A stretch of 64,000 bases of DNA, taken from Saccharomyces paradoxus. Its lineage: Eukaryota; Ascomycota; Saccharomycetes; Saccharomycetales; Saccharomycetaceae. The stretch covers positions 186,001 through 250,000 of the forward strand of contig NC_047494.1 in the NCBI RefSeq assembly GCF_002079055.1, in the 5' to 3' direction. The notes under the pieces were generated by a model that was not told the DNA's origin, did not search any database, and worked only from the letters and a program-made list of their open reading frames with translations. Positions 1 through 8,614 of this stretch are shown one piece after another. A program made the translations under genes and the position numbers. Numbering within the stretch: the stretch's first letter is position 1; every line of letters begins with the position of its first letter.

Positions 1-128
1 ACACAGTTCATCCTCTGTTAGCTACTATATTTATACACAAATGAGTATTAATTCTTTTCTCAGTTACACATGGTTTCACCTATTAACATATGTGTATATG
101 TTCGTGTCGTACGTTGTCGTGAAAAAGG

Positions 129-2699
129 CTATTGACCATACTCTTGCTCATGCAAGTATGCAGCAACAATGTCACGATCTCTGCTCACCCATTGCGCCTT
201 GGATCTGATGGTATCTAGGGCTTGAGCCAAAGTTTGATCAAAGCCCTTAGTGACCTTTCTAGCATAGAATGTACTAATTTTTTCAAGGGCTTCGAAGGAG
301 GTGAAGTTAGCTAAACCCAATGTCAATACACCCCCTAACACAGGCGAACCTGGCTGTAACCTCTTGGCAATTTCATCCCAATGTTCTTGCATCCATGCCC
401 ACAATCTTTCGATACCCTCCTTGTGAGCTCTAATACCTTGCATTGGGATGTAAAAATCTTGATTTAAAACTGTACCATCCAACAAATAAGATAAAGTTCT
501 TTCTAATAGCCTACTGTCTTCAAACCTGCCCAAAGCTCTCAAAGCAACGATTTTCTCTTCTGACGAAACAGGATTTTGGTAGATGCGGAAAATCTTTTCG
601 TAGCTGTTTTCTCCACCAAGTCTGGCAACGGTGTTAAAAACAATTGCTTTGAACAGCGCAGGGATGGCCTTTCTGTTCCCATCAGTGTATTCTTCAAACA
701 TTTTCACAGCGATAGATTGCATTTCTTTGTTACCAGAACTGCATGCAGCACCGAAAAGGTTGACCTTTAAACGTTGAATGGCAAAGGAGTCATCTTCGCT
801 GATGTTCCATCCCAATTCAGAAAGTTTGTTGAGCACTAGATTCAACGTAAACTTATCAAGAGCATTCAAGATATCTTCCGGTTCGAAGAGCCAAGTAGAT
901 TTCAAAGCGGATAAACTGTTAATGATTTGTTCCCAAACAACAAAAGAGTCCTCGTCTTTCCAATTGGAAATCAAGTTCAAGAAGTTTGTGGTGGATGTAT
1001 AACCAGACGCGGAGAGGGCTTTTGCATCGGCGACTAAGCCAACACGATCTTCGACGGATAACAAATGCGCTTGCGTAGATAGCTTGGCCCATCTTTCGTC
1101 CGAGTAAGAAGTAATGAAAATACCAGATTGATCACCATTAATCTTGAAGAAGTCTCCATTCTTTAATTCGAAAGTAGCTGATCTTTTGTTTAGTACCAAA
1201 GAGTTATCAATGCCTGTACTATCTTTCAAACCTAACAAAATGGGGTATATTGTGGTGTCCTCTTCTTCTTTAACATCACCGGTACTTAAATAACGATGTT
1301 GAGTTAGTGTGATTTTATTTTTTTGTTCCTTGACGGATAATACTGGAAAACCAACACGCTTAGTCCAAATGTTCATCACTGAACGAACGTCCTTACCAGA
1401 AGCGTCCGCTAAGGCATCCCATAAATCTCCAGTCTTTGCATTACCGTATTTAAACTTACTCAAATATTGGGACACACCTTTAATGAAAGTCTCTTCACCC
1501 AACCATTTGGAAATCATCCTCAATAAAGAAGATCCTTTAGAATAAGAAATTGCATCGAAAATCTGGTTAATTTCGTCCGCATTTTTAACGGGAACTTCGA
1601 TTGGATGGGAAGATCTTAATGAATCTAAATTTAAGGCGCGTTGTAGGTTGTCAGTAACATATTGCTCCCATACTTTCCACTCCGGCTGAAACTCGTTGCA
1701 AGAGTACCACGACATCCAAGTGGCAAAACCTTCGTTCAACCATAAGCCTTCCCACCAGTCCATGGTGACCAAGTTGCCGAACCATTGATGGGCTAGTTCA
1801 TGCTGAATAACCTCAGCAACCCTTTGAATACGATCCAAACTTGAATTTTTCATGTCCAATAACAAGTCGATAACTCTATAAGTGACCAATCCCCAGTTCT
1901 CCATAGCGCCGGCAGAAAACTCGTGAACGGCCACCATATCCATCTTTGGCAATGGATATTCTATGCTAAAGGTATCCTCAAAGAATTTTAGGGTCCTGGC
2001 AGCCAAATCGGCTGCAAATTGACCAAACTTTTCGTCACCTGGGGTAGAATAAACCCTTACTGGAACACGAAAATTATTGCTTTCCACGTATCTCAAGTCG
2101 GCTACAATAAACGCTACCAAGTAGGTAGACATCTTTGGAGTAGTGTTGAAAGTTGTATATTTCTTACCCTCTTTAACCGTTTCAGCCTTGACATCCATAT
2201 TGGACAAATGAGTCAGAAACGGTTCAGAAATCAAAGTGACGGCAAAAGTAGCCTTCAAATTTGGTTCGTCGAAACAAGGGAAAGCTCTCCTAGCATCGGT
2301 AGCTTCCATTTGAGTAGTAGCCATGTACTTCATTTCACCTGTGGCTTTATCCGTATATTTGGCCCTGTAAAATCCCGCCATCTGGTCATTTAGAATACCT
2401 GTAAAGCTAATTTTTAACTCCGCAGAAGGTCCTAGATTTTCAAAAGTTCCATCAGGAAAGACAAACGTAGCCGTTTGTTGGTTTTCGCTTTTGTCAACTT
2501 CAATGGCACTGACTCCTTCAATACGTGCGGTATTGAAATCTATTTCTAAGCAATTTACTTGGACATAGTTTATCGAATGATCATTGATTTGCAAATCAAT
2601 TCTCAGGGAGCCTTCAAACGTAAAAGCCTGAAAGTCAGGTTCTAATGTAATGTCATAATGCAAGGGGGTAACATTCTTTGGCAGCACTTCACGGGACAT
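129..2699 (-). CDS. AAP1: M1-family zinc aminopeptidase Aap1 (alanine/arginine aminopeptidase)
   Basis: This 856-residue protein matches S. cerevisiae Aap1 in length and sequence as I remember it. It removes N-terminal residues from peptides; the yeast enzyme is linked to glycogen accumulation. The exopeptidase motif GAMEN is at residues 264-268. The zinc motif HELAH is at 300-304, with the third ligand E in NEGFA near 323, the usual gluzincin spacing. An N-terminal beta-sandwich region and a helical C-terminal domain surround this core. There is no signal peptide, so it should be cytosolic. The start is the ATG at 2699-2697, which directly gives the family N-terminus. The gene points away from the relic and YHK8. 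Its promoter lies in 2700-3659, which holds a 24-T run and a perfect short dyad. A paralog of the APE2 type is the only real alternative; synteny with FSH1, SMF2 and COX6 favours AAP1. Confidence 0.97.
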   Translation of the reverse strand: MSREVLPKNVTPLHYDITLEPDFQAFTFEGSLRIDLQINDHSINYVQVNCLEIDFNTARIEGVSAIEVDKSENQQTATFVFPDGTFENLGPSAELKISFTGILNDQMAGFYRAKYTDKATGEMKYMATTQMEATDARRAFPCFDEPNLKATFAVTLISEPFLTHLSNMDVKAETVKEGKKYTTFNTTPKMSTYLVAFIVADLRYVESNNFRVPVRVYSTPGDEKFGQFAADLAARTLKFFEDTFSIEYPLPKMDMVAVHEFSAGAMENWGLVTYRVIDLLLDMKNSSLDRIQRVAEVIQHELAHQWFGNLVTMDWWEGLWLNEGFATWMSWYSCNEFQPEWKVWEQYVTDNLQRALNLDSLRSSHPIEVPVKNADEINQIFDAISYSKGSSLLRMISKWLGEETFIKGVSQYLSKFKYGNAKTGDLWDALADASGKDVRSVMNIWTKRVGFPVLSVKEQKNKITLTQHRYLSTGDVKEEEDTTIYPILLGLKDSTGIDNSLVLNKRSATFELKNGDFFKINGDQSGIFITSYSDERWAKLSTQAHLLSVEDRVGLVADAKALSASGYTSTTNFLNLISNWKDEDSFVVWEQIINSLSALKSTWLFEPEDILNALDKFTLNLVLNKLSELGWNISEDDSFAIQRLKVNLFGAACSSGNKEMQSIAVKMFEEYTDGNRKAIPALFKAIVFNTVARLGGENSYEKIFRIYQNPVSSEEKIVALRALGRFEDSRLLERTLSYLLDGTVLNQDFYIPMQGIRAHKEGIERLWAWMQEHWDEIAKRLQPGSPVLGGVLTLGLANFTSFEALEKISTFYARKVTKGFDQTLAQALDTIRSKAQWVSRDRDIVAAYLHEQEYGQ

Positions 2700-3659
2700 G
2701 GTATAAGGTGAAAGGATAATTTGGCTTCCTTAATTAGGGACACTCCAAAAGAAATTGAACAAGATTTCGTGAAGATAGTACAGAGCGATTAGCTAAGATT
2801 ACTCATAAAGTTAAAAGTTTGATCGCCAACAAAAGGGAAAAAAAACGGGAAGAAAAAAATGTGTCAAACTCTCATACCCAGAAAAAGTTTTCAGTACAAA
2901 TACAAAAATGTGGGATGAAGGATCCGGTTTTTCGCCGCGTCAGAAAATGGCATTTACAAGAAATAGAAAAAGAAAGCATTCAAATATCTAGAGATCTGAA
3001 GATTTCTACAGTTGATAACCTCTTTTTTTTTTTTTTTTTTTTTTTTGAAGCGATTGAGAATAGAGGTCCCAACTGGGAACTTGTACTCTCTCTATCATTT
3101 GTGCAAGGGCTTACTTAGAAAAGGGCCACTACTACGAATATTGCTAACAATGACGGGGCTGGTCTCCGACCACTGGCCATTACATGGCCAGCTTCGCTAC
3201 CTGAAAAACGGCTGTAGTCCAGTAATAAAGCGGGCATTAGCTTGTTTTTAATGAAGACGTGTAACGACCGAATGGATGTGTTTTGTGTCGTTTGCTATAT
3301 CAAAGCGACGAAAACGGAATATTTGATGACCTTTTTTTTTTGAGGTCTACCCTGATCGTGAATTTTAGGTAGTCCCGTTATTCTAGAACCCACAGATGAT
3401 CTTACAGCTGGATGTGTAGAGAGCAACCGTAAATTGATCGTAAATGCCACAGAAAGATAAAATGAAGAGATTTAAAGGATATTGATAGTTAAGCGAAATC
3501 AAAATTAGTATTGTGCGATGTAAAATAAAAGTTACTCGGGTAGAGCTTCATATTTACACTATATTACGCCAACACATAAACACTTACTTTCAACCTTCCG
3601 CTCTTATATGGTGTCATTTAATTGACTCCCAATGGATTAATATTTTTAATATCTGCTTT
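2700..3659. other. AAP1 upstream region with T-run and perfect dyad; no gene
   Basis: There is no convincing gene in this 960-bp stretch. It is the AAP1 promoter plus the 3' flank of the MCH2-like relic. Visible items are a run of 24 T at 3023-3046, which could act as a nucleosome-depleted poly(dA:dT) tract, and a perfect inverted repeat at 3173-3191 with 8-bp arms and a 3-bp spacer. Short open frames across the T-run look like chance. Confidence 0.6.
3173..3191. repeat. perfect 19-bp dyad CTGGCCAT-TAC-ATGGCCAG
   Basis: Two 8-bp arms are exact reverse complements around a 3-bp centre, about 475 bp upstream of the AAP1 start and about 470 bp past the end of the MCH2-like relic. The form suits a dimeric transcription-factor site. 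I do not recognise the factor, and a chance palindrome is possible. Confidence 0.35.
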
Positions 3660-5004
3660 TCAAGTACAAATAAGACATCTAGTCATACGTGAAGCATTAA
3701 CATTTAATTGTAACTCATTTTGAACTGCTGAATACCCCCGTGCACAGTAATCTCGTCTCGGGTTATTATAACCCCCCTCAGTAGCCACTGGAAGGGCATT
3801 TTCATCGAAGTATGCAAAGCCCACGAAGACTGCTGTACGATAATAGTCGTTTCCGTTTGTATTGCATAAAGTTTTAGACCAATCATTGGAGCAACTAATG
3901 CAAAAGCGGCAATGAAAATTCAGGTAGTACCAAAAGTAGCAGCAAGCTTTTAAAGGTCAACAATGTGTGCAACGATTGGAGTAATTGTCGGTCAAATCGT
4001 TCCCATAATAAAACCTACCAATAATCCAAAAGTTATCGCGGTAGCCAAATTCCTACAAGGTATCCACATGGCCCAATAAAGGATAGCCATGACAAGGTGC
4101 AATATCATACTAACCGTTTGTGGTCCATATTTATTAGCAATATGGCCCACTTTTGGCCGTCCTATCAAATAACCAAAGCTCACCATAAATGATACGTATG
4201 AGCCTTGCTTGCATAGCCTAAAGTAACGGTAAAATCAGACAAGGAATATAAAAGAAGAACATATCGTAACATGGCAAACGACACATATCCAAAAAGCAAC
4301 CAGATTGCCGAGTTTGAGAGCACATCCTGATCTAGCAATTCAAAATCTGTGGAATTCTTCATGCTGGCTTAAATCTCGAGACCCTGTTCTAGTCAGTATA
4401 AGCGCGATGGTACTAAGCGATGTGCATATTATGCACTGTGCAATAAGCCCCATTCTACGTTTCTCTTTTTCAAGATACATTGCATTCCGAAATCAAAGAC
4501 AACACCAACCAGCCCACTTCCTGCGATCCCTATGCCGGATGCTAACGATCTTTTTTTTTAAAAGATAACGGAACAAGTGTGATACTAGGAATTTGAATAG
4601 AGCTCCCAAAGAGTCGTGGAAAATGCTGCCAGCAGAAGAGTTGCTCCTTGTAATACTAGTCCCAAGCCTACAATCAATTGAACTGAAAATACATGATAAA
4701 GCCTTGCTAAAACTGGAGCGAAGAAGAGCACACGGCTAAATGCTAACTCACCGGTAGCTGCATAATCCAATTCGCCTCCACCGGGAAAAGCATTATTCTC
4801 TAATTAATATGCCAAATAGATGGCATAGCCAGAATTTGCCCTCCCCTCCCCCTAAGTAAAAAAATTATATAAAACAAATGCTAGGACAATAAACCACCCG
4901 CATCCTCCATATGGAACATCAAAAGAAGTTGAGGTATCTGCGTTGATATCGCCTTTATCGACTAATCCTGAATTTTTTTCCGATACTGTTTGAGCCCTTT
5001 TCAT
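3660..5004 (-). pseudogene. decayed MCH2-like monocarboxylate-permease homolog (MFS)
   Basis: Reading the minus strand from an ATG at 5004 gives blocks that match, in order, yeast Mch2 (YKL221W) as I remember it. The blocks are: N-terminus and VPYGGCGWFIVLAFVLYN (about 4915-4970), SGYAIYLAY and ENNAFPGGGELDYAATGELAF (4740-4830), VLQGATLLLAAFSTTLWELY (about 4590-4650), LIAQCIICTSLSTIAL (4385-4435), FELLDQDVLSNSAIWLLFGYVSFA (4270-4350), LLYSLSDFTVTLGY (4210-4255), GRPKVGHIANKYG (4120-4160), LHLVMAILYWAMWIPCRNLATAI (4040-4105), WLLRGVIITRDEI (3740-3790) and QNELQLNVNASRMTRCL (3670-3720). The relic spans 1345 bp, against about 1420 bp for an intact MCH2 gene, so nearly the whole gene remains. It is broken by several in-frame stops (for instance where Mch2 has W after YNFST), frame changes, and loss of about 15 codons after LWELY. 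It lies head-to-head with YHK8. Being a paralog of a subtelomeric transporter gene, it is probably a locally decayed copy. Confidence 0.88.
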
Positions 5005-5540
5005 CTTATTCCGCAGATATGTGTAATTTGGACTAGCATTAAATAGTACACGAATCGTAGTTTAGTCCTGTCAATATGGCGTTATACCTGTTGGAGAAAG
5101 CTGGATTGAAATAACATGACGTTTTTATATACAGGATTCGGGTAGTATTCGTATTAGGCCTCTGTGACGCAAGTGTATTCATAAAATGAAATGGTATTCA
5201 CAATGTTACTTCTTTTAATTCCGTAATTTAGACAACTAATCCCGCCTTGATGTCATAATCGTTATAGAAACACCTTTCGGATCCGGCAATAGAGCGGAGA
5301 TTAGCGCGCTTTTCGCCGCTCGTACGGACTTAGTGTTAGCTATTGTTAAGATCAGTAATAGTAGAGAATTTTTCTAGCGATGAAGCGGACATCTAATATT
5401 ATTAGATTAGGCAACATTGCTTGCTCTTAGATGGGTTATATCCATACGTGTTCTATATAAAAGCAATATTTGCCTGGTATTTGGTTTATGGCATCACCTT
5501 GTATACTAAGAACGCATGCATACAGATATCACAACAGGAT
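5005..5540. promoter_or_regulatory. former divergent promoter between the MCH2-like relic and YHK8
   Basis: This 536-bp interval holds no supported gene. It would have driven the relic leftward and still precedes YHK8 rightward. A GC-rich cluster at about 5275-5335 stands out from the AT-rich surroundings. It includes the palindrome CGGATCCG (5278-5285) and further CGG/CCG triplets, the kind of pattern bound by Zn2Cys6 regulators. No specific factor can be named. The open frame continues 40 codons upstream of the YHK8 ATG, but without any ATG. Confidence 0.4.
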
Positions 5541-7085
5541 ATGGTTGCAGAACTTCAAGTAGCGAGTACACAGTCATCGGCATTGGAATTTACTGAAGAT
5601 GAACATTGTTCAATACACTCAGATAAAGCCGCAAAACTAGTCCTGGAATTGACTAGTGAACGAAAATATGAAGGCGGACAATCGCATGAAGTGAAATTCA
5701 ATGAGGACATCGCGGACCCAGAAGATATAGCACGGCATATGAGCACGGCCCGCCGATACTACATTTCTTCGTTAATTACATTCACATCGATGGTAATTAC
5801 GATGATCTCATCCAGTTGGACGCTTCCCTCAGCGCATATCATCGAACACTTCCATATCTCGCACGAGGTCAGCACTCTGGGGATTACGCTTTATGTGTTT
5901 GGGCTTGGTATAGGACCTTTGTTTCTGTCTCCGCTAAGTGAACTATATGGACGAAGGATCACATTTTTATACGCACTTGCCCTCAGTATCATATGGCAGT
6001 GTCTGACCATTTGGTCCAAGACCGTTACAGGCGTCATGTTTGGTAGGTTTCTATCCGGATTTTTTGGTTCAGCCTTTCTAAGTGTGGCTGGCGGCGCCAT
6101 TGCCGATATATTCGATAAAGACCAGATTGGCATTCCCATGGCAATATACACTACATCTGCCTTTTTGGGGCCCTCTTTAGGACCAATCATTGGCGGAGCT
6201 TTGTACCATGAATGTTATAAATGGACTTTTATCACACTTCTTATCACTTCGGGGTGCTGTCTCGTTATGATCATCTTCACCATTCCTGAAACCTATAAAC
6301 CAATGCTGTTAATACGCAAAGCCAAGAGATTAAGGAAGGAGGGAAATGACGAGCGTTATTATGCCGCCCTGGAAATCACCCGCGAACAGACTTCCTTACT
6401 TTCCGCAGTCTTCCTCTCAACCAGAAGACCCTTTGGGCTATTACTTCGAGACCGAATGATGGGTGTGCTTTGTTTCTATACTGGACTGGAACTTGCCATC
6501 ATATATCTATATTTTGTAGCATTCCCTTACGTGTTCAAGAAACTTTACAACTTTGGGCCCATGGAGATAGCATGCTCCTATATCGGTATCATGGTGGGCA
6601 TGATCATTTCGGCACCTACTTGCTTGCTATTCCAAAAAACGTTTGAGTGGAGGGTCAAAAGAAATAACGGCGTCAAGACGCCCGAAATGAGGTTCGAGCC
6701 TTTGTTCTACGGCGCCTTTTTGACCCCGATCGGGCTGTTCATCTTTGCATTCACTTGTTTCAAGCATGTTCACTGGATCGCCCCTATTATAGGCAGTGCA
6801 GTTTTCGGTTCAGGCGTCTATTTCGTCTTTACCGGTGTTTTTGCATATACGGTGGATGCCTATAGAAGATATGCGGCCTCTGGCATGGCTTGTAACACCT
6901 TCGTGAGATGTATAATGGCCGGTGTCTTCCCTCTCTTTGGATTACAAATGTACGAGGCAATGGGTGTGAACTGGGCCGGTTTTCTCTTGGCAATGGTGAC
7001 GGTAGCCATGATCCCGGTCCCGTTCCTGTTTACCAAATACGGCGCCCGACTGAGAGCTAAGTCGCCGTATGCATGGGATGATTGA
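5541..7085 (+). CDS. YHK8: MFS drug:H+ antiporter-like transporter Yhk8
   Basis: This 514-residue protein is a major-facilitator transporter of the DHA1 type, equal in length to S. cerevisiae Yhk8. The N-terminal ~65 residues are hydrophilic and acidic. Twelve membrane spans follow, with the MFS loop signature SPLSELYGRRI after span 2 and a GRFLSGFFGSAFLSVAGG stretch typical of DHA1 proteins near spans 4-5. A central cytosolic loop (LLIRKAKRLRKEGNDERYYAALE) separates the two halves. The substrate is unknown; in S. cerevisiae it is only described as a presumed plasma-membrane transporter with altered expression in azole-resistant strains. The reading frame is open for 40 more codons upstream but contains no ATG there, so the start at 5541 is firm. 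It neighbours a dead transporter gene of another MFS family, pointing to a small transporter pair of which only this member survives. Confidence 0.93.
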   Translation: MVAELQVASTQSSALEFTEDEHCSIHSDKAAKLVLELTSERKYEGGQSHEVKFNEDIADPEDIARHMSTARRYYISSLITFTSMVITMISSSWTLPSAHIIEHFHISHEVSTLGITLYVFGLGIGPLFLSPLSELYGRRITFLYALALSIIWQCLTIWSKTVTGVMFGRFLSGFFGSAFLSVAGGAIADIFDKDQIGIPMAIYTTSAFLGPSLGPIIGGALYHECYKWTFITLLITSGCCLVMIIFTIPETYKPMLLIRKAKRLRKEGNDERYYAALEITREQTSLLSAVFLSTRRPFGLLLRDRMMGVLCFYTGLELAIIYLYFVAFPYVFKKLYNFGPMEIACSYIGIMVGMIISAPTCLLFQKTFEWRVKRNNGVKTPEMRFEPLFYGAFLTPIGLFIFAFTCFKHVHWIAPIIGSAVFGSGVYFVFTGVFAYTVDAYRRYAASGMACNTFVRCIMAGVFPLFGLQMYEAMGVNWAGFLLAMVTVAMIPVPFLFTKYGARLRAKSPYAWDD

Positions 7086-7394
7086 TTTTTTTGCATACTT
7101 TTTCTTTCGATGTTGCATAATTTTGTCCCGCTTACGTCATTGATGATTAGATTGTTTCGGATCTTCAAAAGGCAACACGCATAGGTTATGCGAAAAAAAA
7201 GAAATTTTTGCATTTTTGCATATTTCCGCATATTTTTCTTTCTTTTTCTCTAGTTTTCGAACGTTTTTTGGCTGCAATGTATATTATATATAACCCATAT
7301 AAGAGCATGGTGCCAGGTATGCGCGTGTCAATCTTAGTTGTGTTATAAAAGTGACAACTAAACCTGAAACTATTTAGCTTGTAATAAACGAAAG
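7086..7394. other. YHK8 3' flank and FSH1 promoter
   Basis: This 309-bp AT-rich spacer contains TATA-like runs (around 7275-7300) upstream of the FSH1 start. A short open frame on the minus strand here has no support. No other feature is seen. Confidence 0.5.
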
Positions 7395-8126
7395 ATGACT
7401 GTACAAATTCCAAAATTATTGTTCTTACAGGGCTTCTTGCAAAACGGTAAAGTTTTCTCGGAAAAATCATCTGGTATCAGAAAATTACTGAAGAAAGCTA
7501 ATGTCCAATGTGACTATATTGATGCACCAGTTCTTTTAGAAAAGAAGGATTTGCCGTTTGAAATGGATGATGACAAATGGCAAGCCACCCTGGATGCAGA
7601 TGTCAACAGAGCCTGGTTCTATCACAGCGATATCTCTCATGAATTGGACATCTCCGAAGGTTTGAAGTCGGTTGTCGATCACATCAAGGCCAACGGCCCA
7701 TACGACGGTATTGTCGGCTTCTCTCAGGGTGCCGCATTGTCCTCCATCATCACCAACAAGATCACAGAGCTAGTTCCTGACCATCCGCAATTCAAAGTCA
7801 GTGTGGTAATTTCCGGCTATTCCTTCACCGAACCAGACCCAGCACATCCTGGCGAACTGAGAATAACCGAAAAGTTCAGAGACTCATTCGCGGTAAAGCC
7901 AGACATGAAGACAAAGATGATCTTCATCTATGGTGCTTCTGACCAAACCGTTCCATCCGTCAGATCCAAGTACCTTTACGATATTTATTTGAAGGCGCAA
8001 GATGGTAACAAGGAAAAGGTGTTAGCTTACGAGCACCCTGGTGGTCATATGGTTCCAAACAAGAAGGACATTATCAGACCAATTGTTGAACAAATAACCT
8101 CTTCCTTGCAAGAAGCTTCTGAATAA
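7395..8126 (+). CDS. FSH1: family of serine hydrolases member Fsh1
   Basis: This 243-residue alpha/beta hydrolase has the same length as yeast Fsh1. The nucleophile elbow GFSQG has its serine at residue 110. The remaining triad members are probably the Asp in YGASDQTVP and the His in EHPGGHMVP near the C-terminus. The family (FSH1-3, related to human OVCA2) is a set of small serine hydrolases of unsettled natural substrate. The protein starts [14 protein letters not shown], with the first beta strand and the oxyanion-side GF motif immediately after the ATG, so no N-terminal extension or targeting signal is expected. Codon use is strongly biased in the second half (many TCC, GCC and AAG codons), suggesting good expression. 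Confidence 0.96.
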   Translation: MTVQIPKLLFLQGFLQNGKVFSEKSSGIRKLLKKANVQCDYIDAPVLLEKKDLPFEMDDDKWQATLDADVNRAWFYHSDISHELDISEGLKSVVDHIKANGPYDGIVGFSQGAALSSIITNKITELVPDHPQFKVSVVISGYSFTEPDPAHPGELRITEKFRDSFAVKPDMKTKMIFIYGASDQTVPSVRSKYLYDIYLKAQDGNKEKVLAYEHPGGHMVPNKKDIIRPIVEQITSSLQEASE

Positions 8127-8594
8127 GTCGTGGATTGTTGCTTACCTGTTTTCTGTCTAGCTTTTTCACTATCACATGCAGGGTGTGTGGAGTGAAATGC
8201 TAGATACTTGTGTCTATATACATATAAGTGCTTTCTATAGAGTGAACCATAAGTTTGTAGCATCCTTCCTCTTTTCTTCCCTTCTGCGTGAAGCTAACCC
8301 CGCCCGGCGCGAAAAATCCACCCGGGGAATTTTAGCGTGGCTCACGAAGGACCTTTTAAAGAATACTTTTATTCTTTCTCGAAGAAAGGAAAATAAATAC
8401 AGAAGAGAAACACCGGAAAAAAGAAATTATATTGAATTTTAGCATCAATCTTCTTTTGTTTCCAACAATTTTTACCCTTCACACGCGTTTACCTATCCAG
8501 ACAACTCCTAACAATAGCTATTTGTTTTGATATTACTACTCGCACATCTCGGTAATCATTAATAACCCATTTTTTCATATAGCGTTTATGTTTA
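8127..8594. promoter_or_regulatory. FSH1 3' flank and SMF2 promoter/leader with an overlapping upstream ATG
   Basis: This 468-bp spacer has a GC-rich patch at about 8298-8330 (CCCGCCCGGCGCG, then CACCCGGGG) that differs from the surrounding sequence. An ATG at 8588-8590, seven bases before the SMF2 start, opens a nine-codon frame (including its stop) that ends at 8614, inside SMF2 in another frame. No other gene is seen. Confidence 0.55.
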
Positions 8595-8614
8595 ATGACG
8601 TCCCAAGAATATGA
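8588..8614 (+). promoter_or_regulatory. short upstream ORF overlapping the SMF2 start
   Basis: ATG at 8588 reads M F N D V P R I stop and ends 20 bases into SMF2 in a different frame. Any scanning ribosome that reaches the SMF2 ATG must pass this one first, so it could lower SMF2 translation. Whether the mRNA 5' end lies upstream of it is not visible here. Confidence 0.5.

Noticed and set aside
2819-3251. Two overlapping plus-strand frames of 79-99 codons upstream of AAP1
   Set aside because: They run through a 24-T tract coding poly-Phe and show no protein-like pattern.
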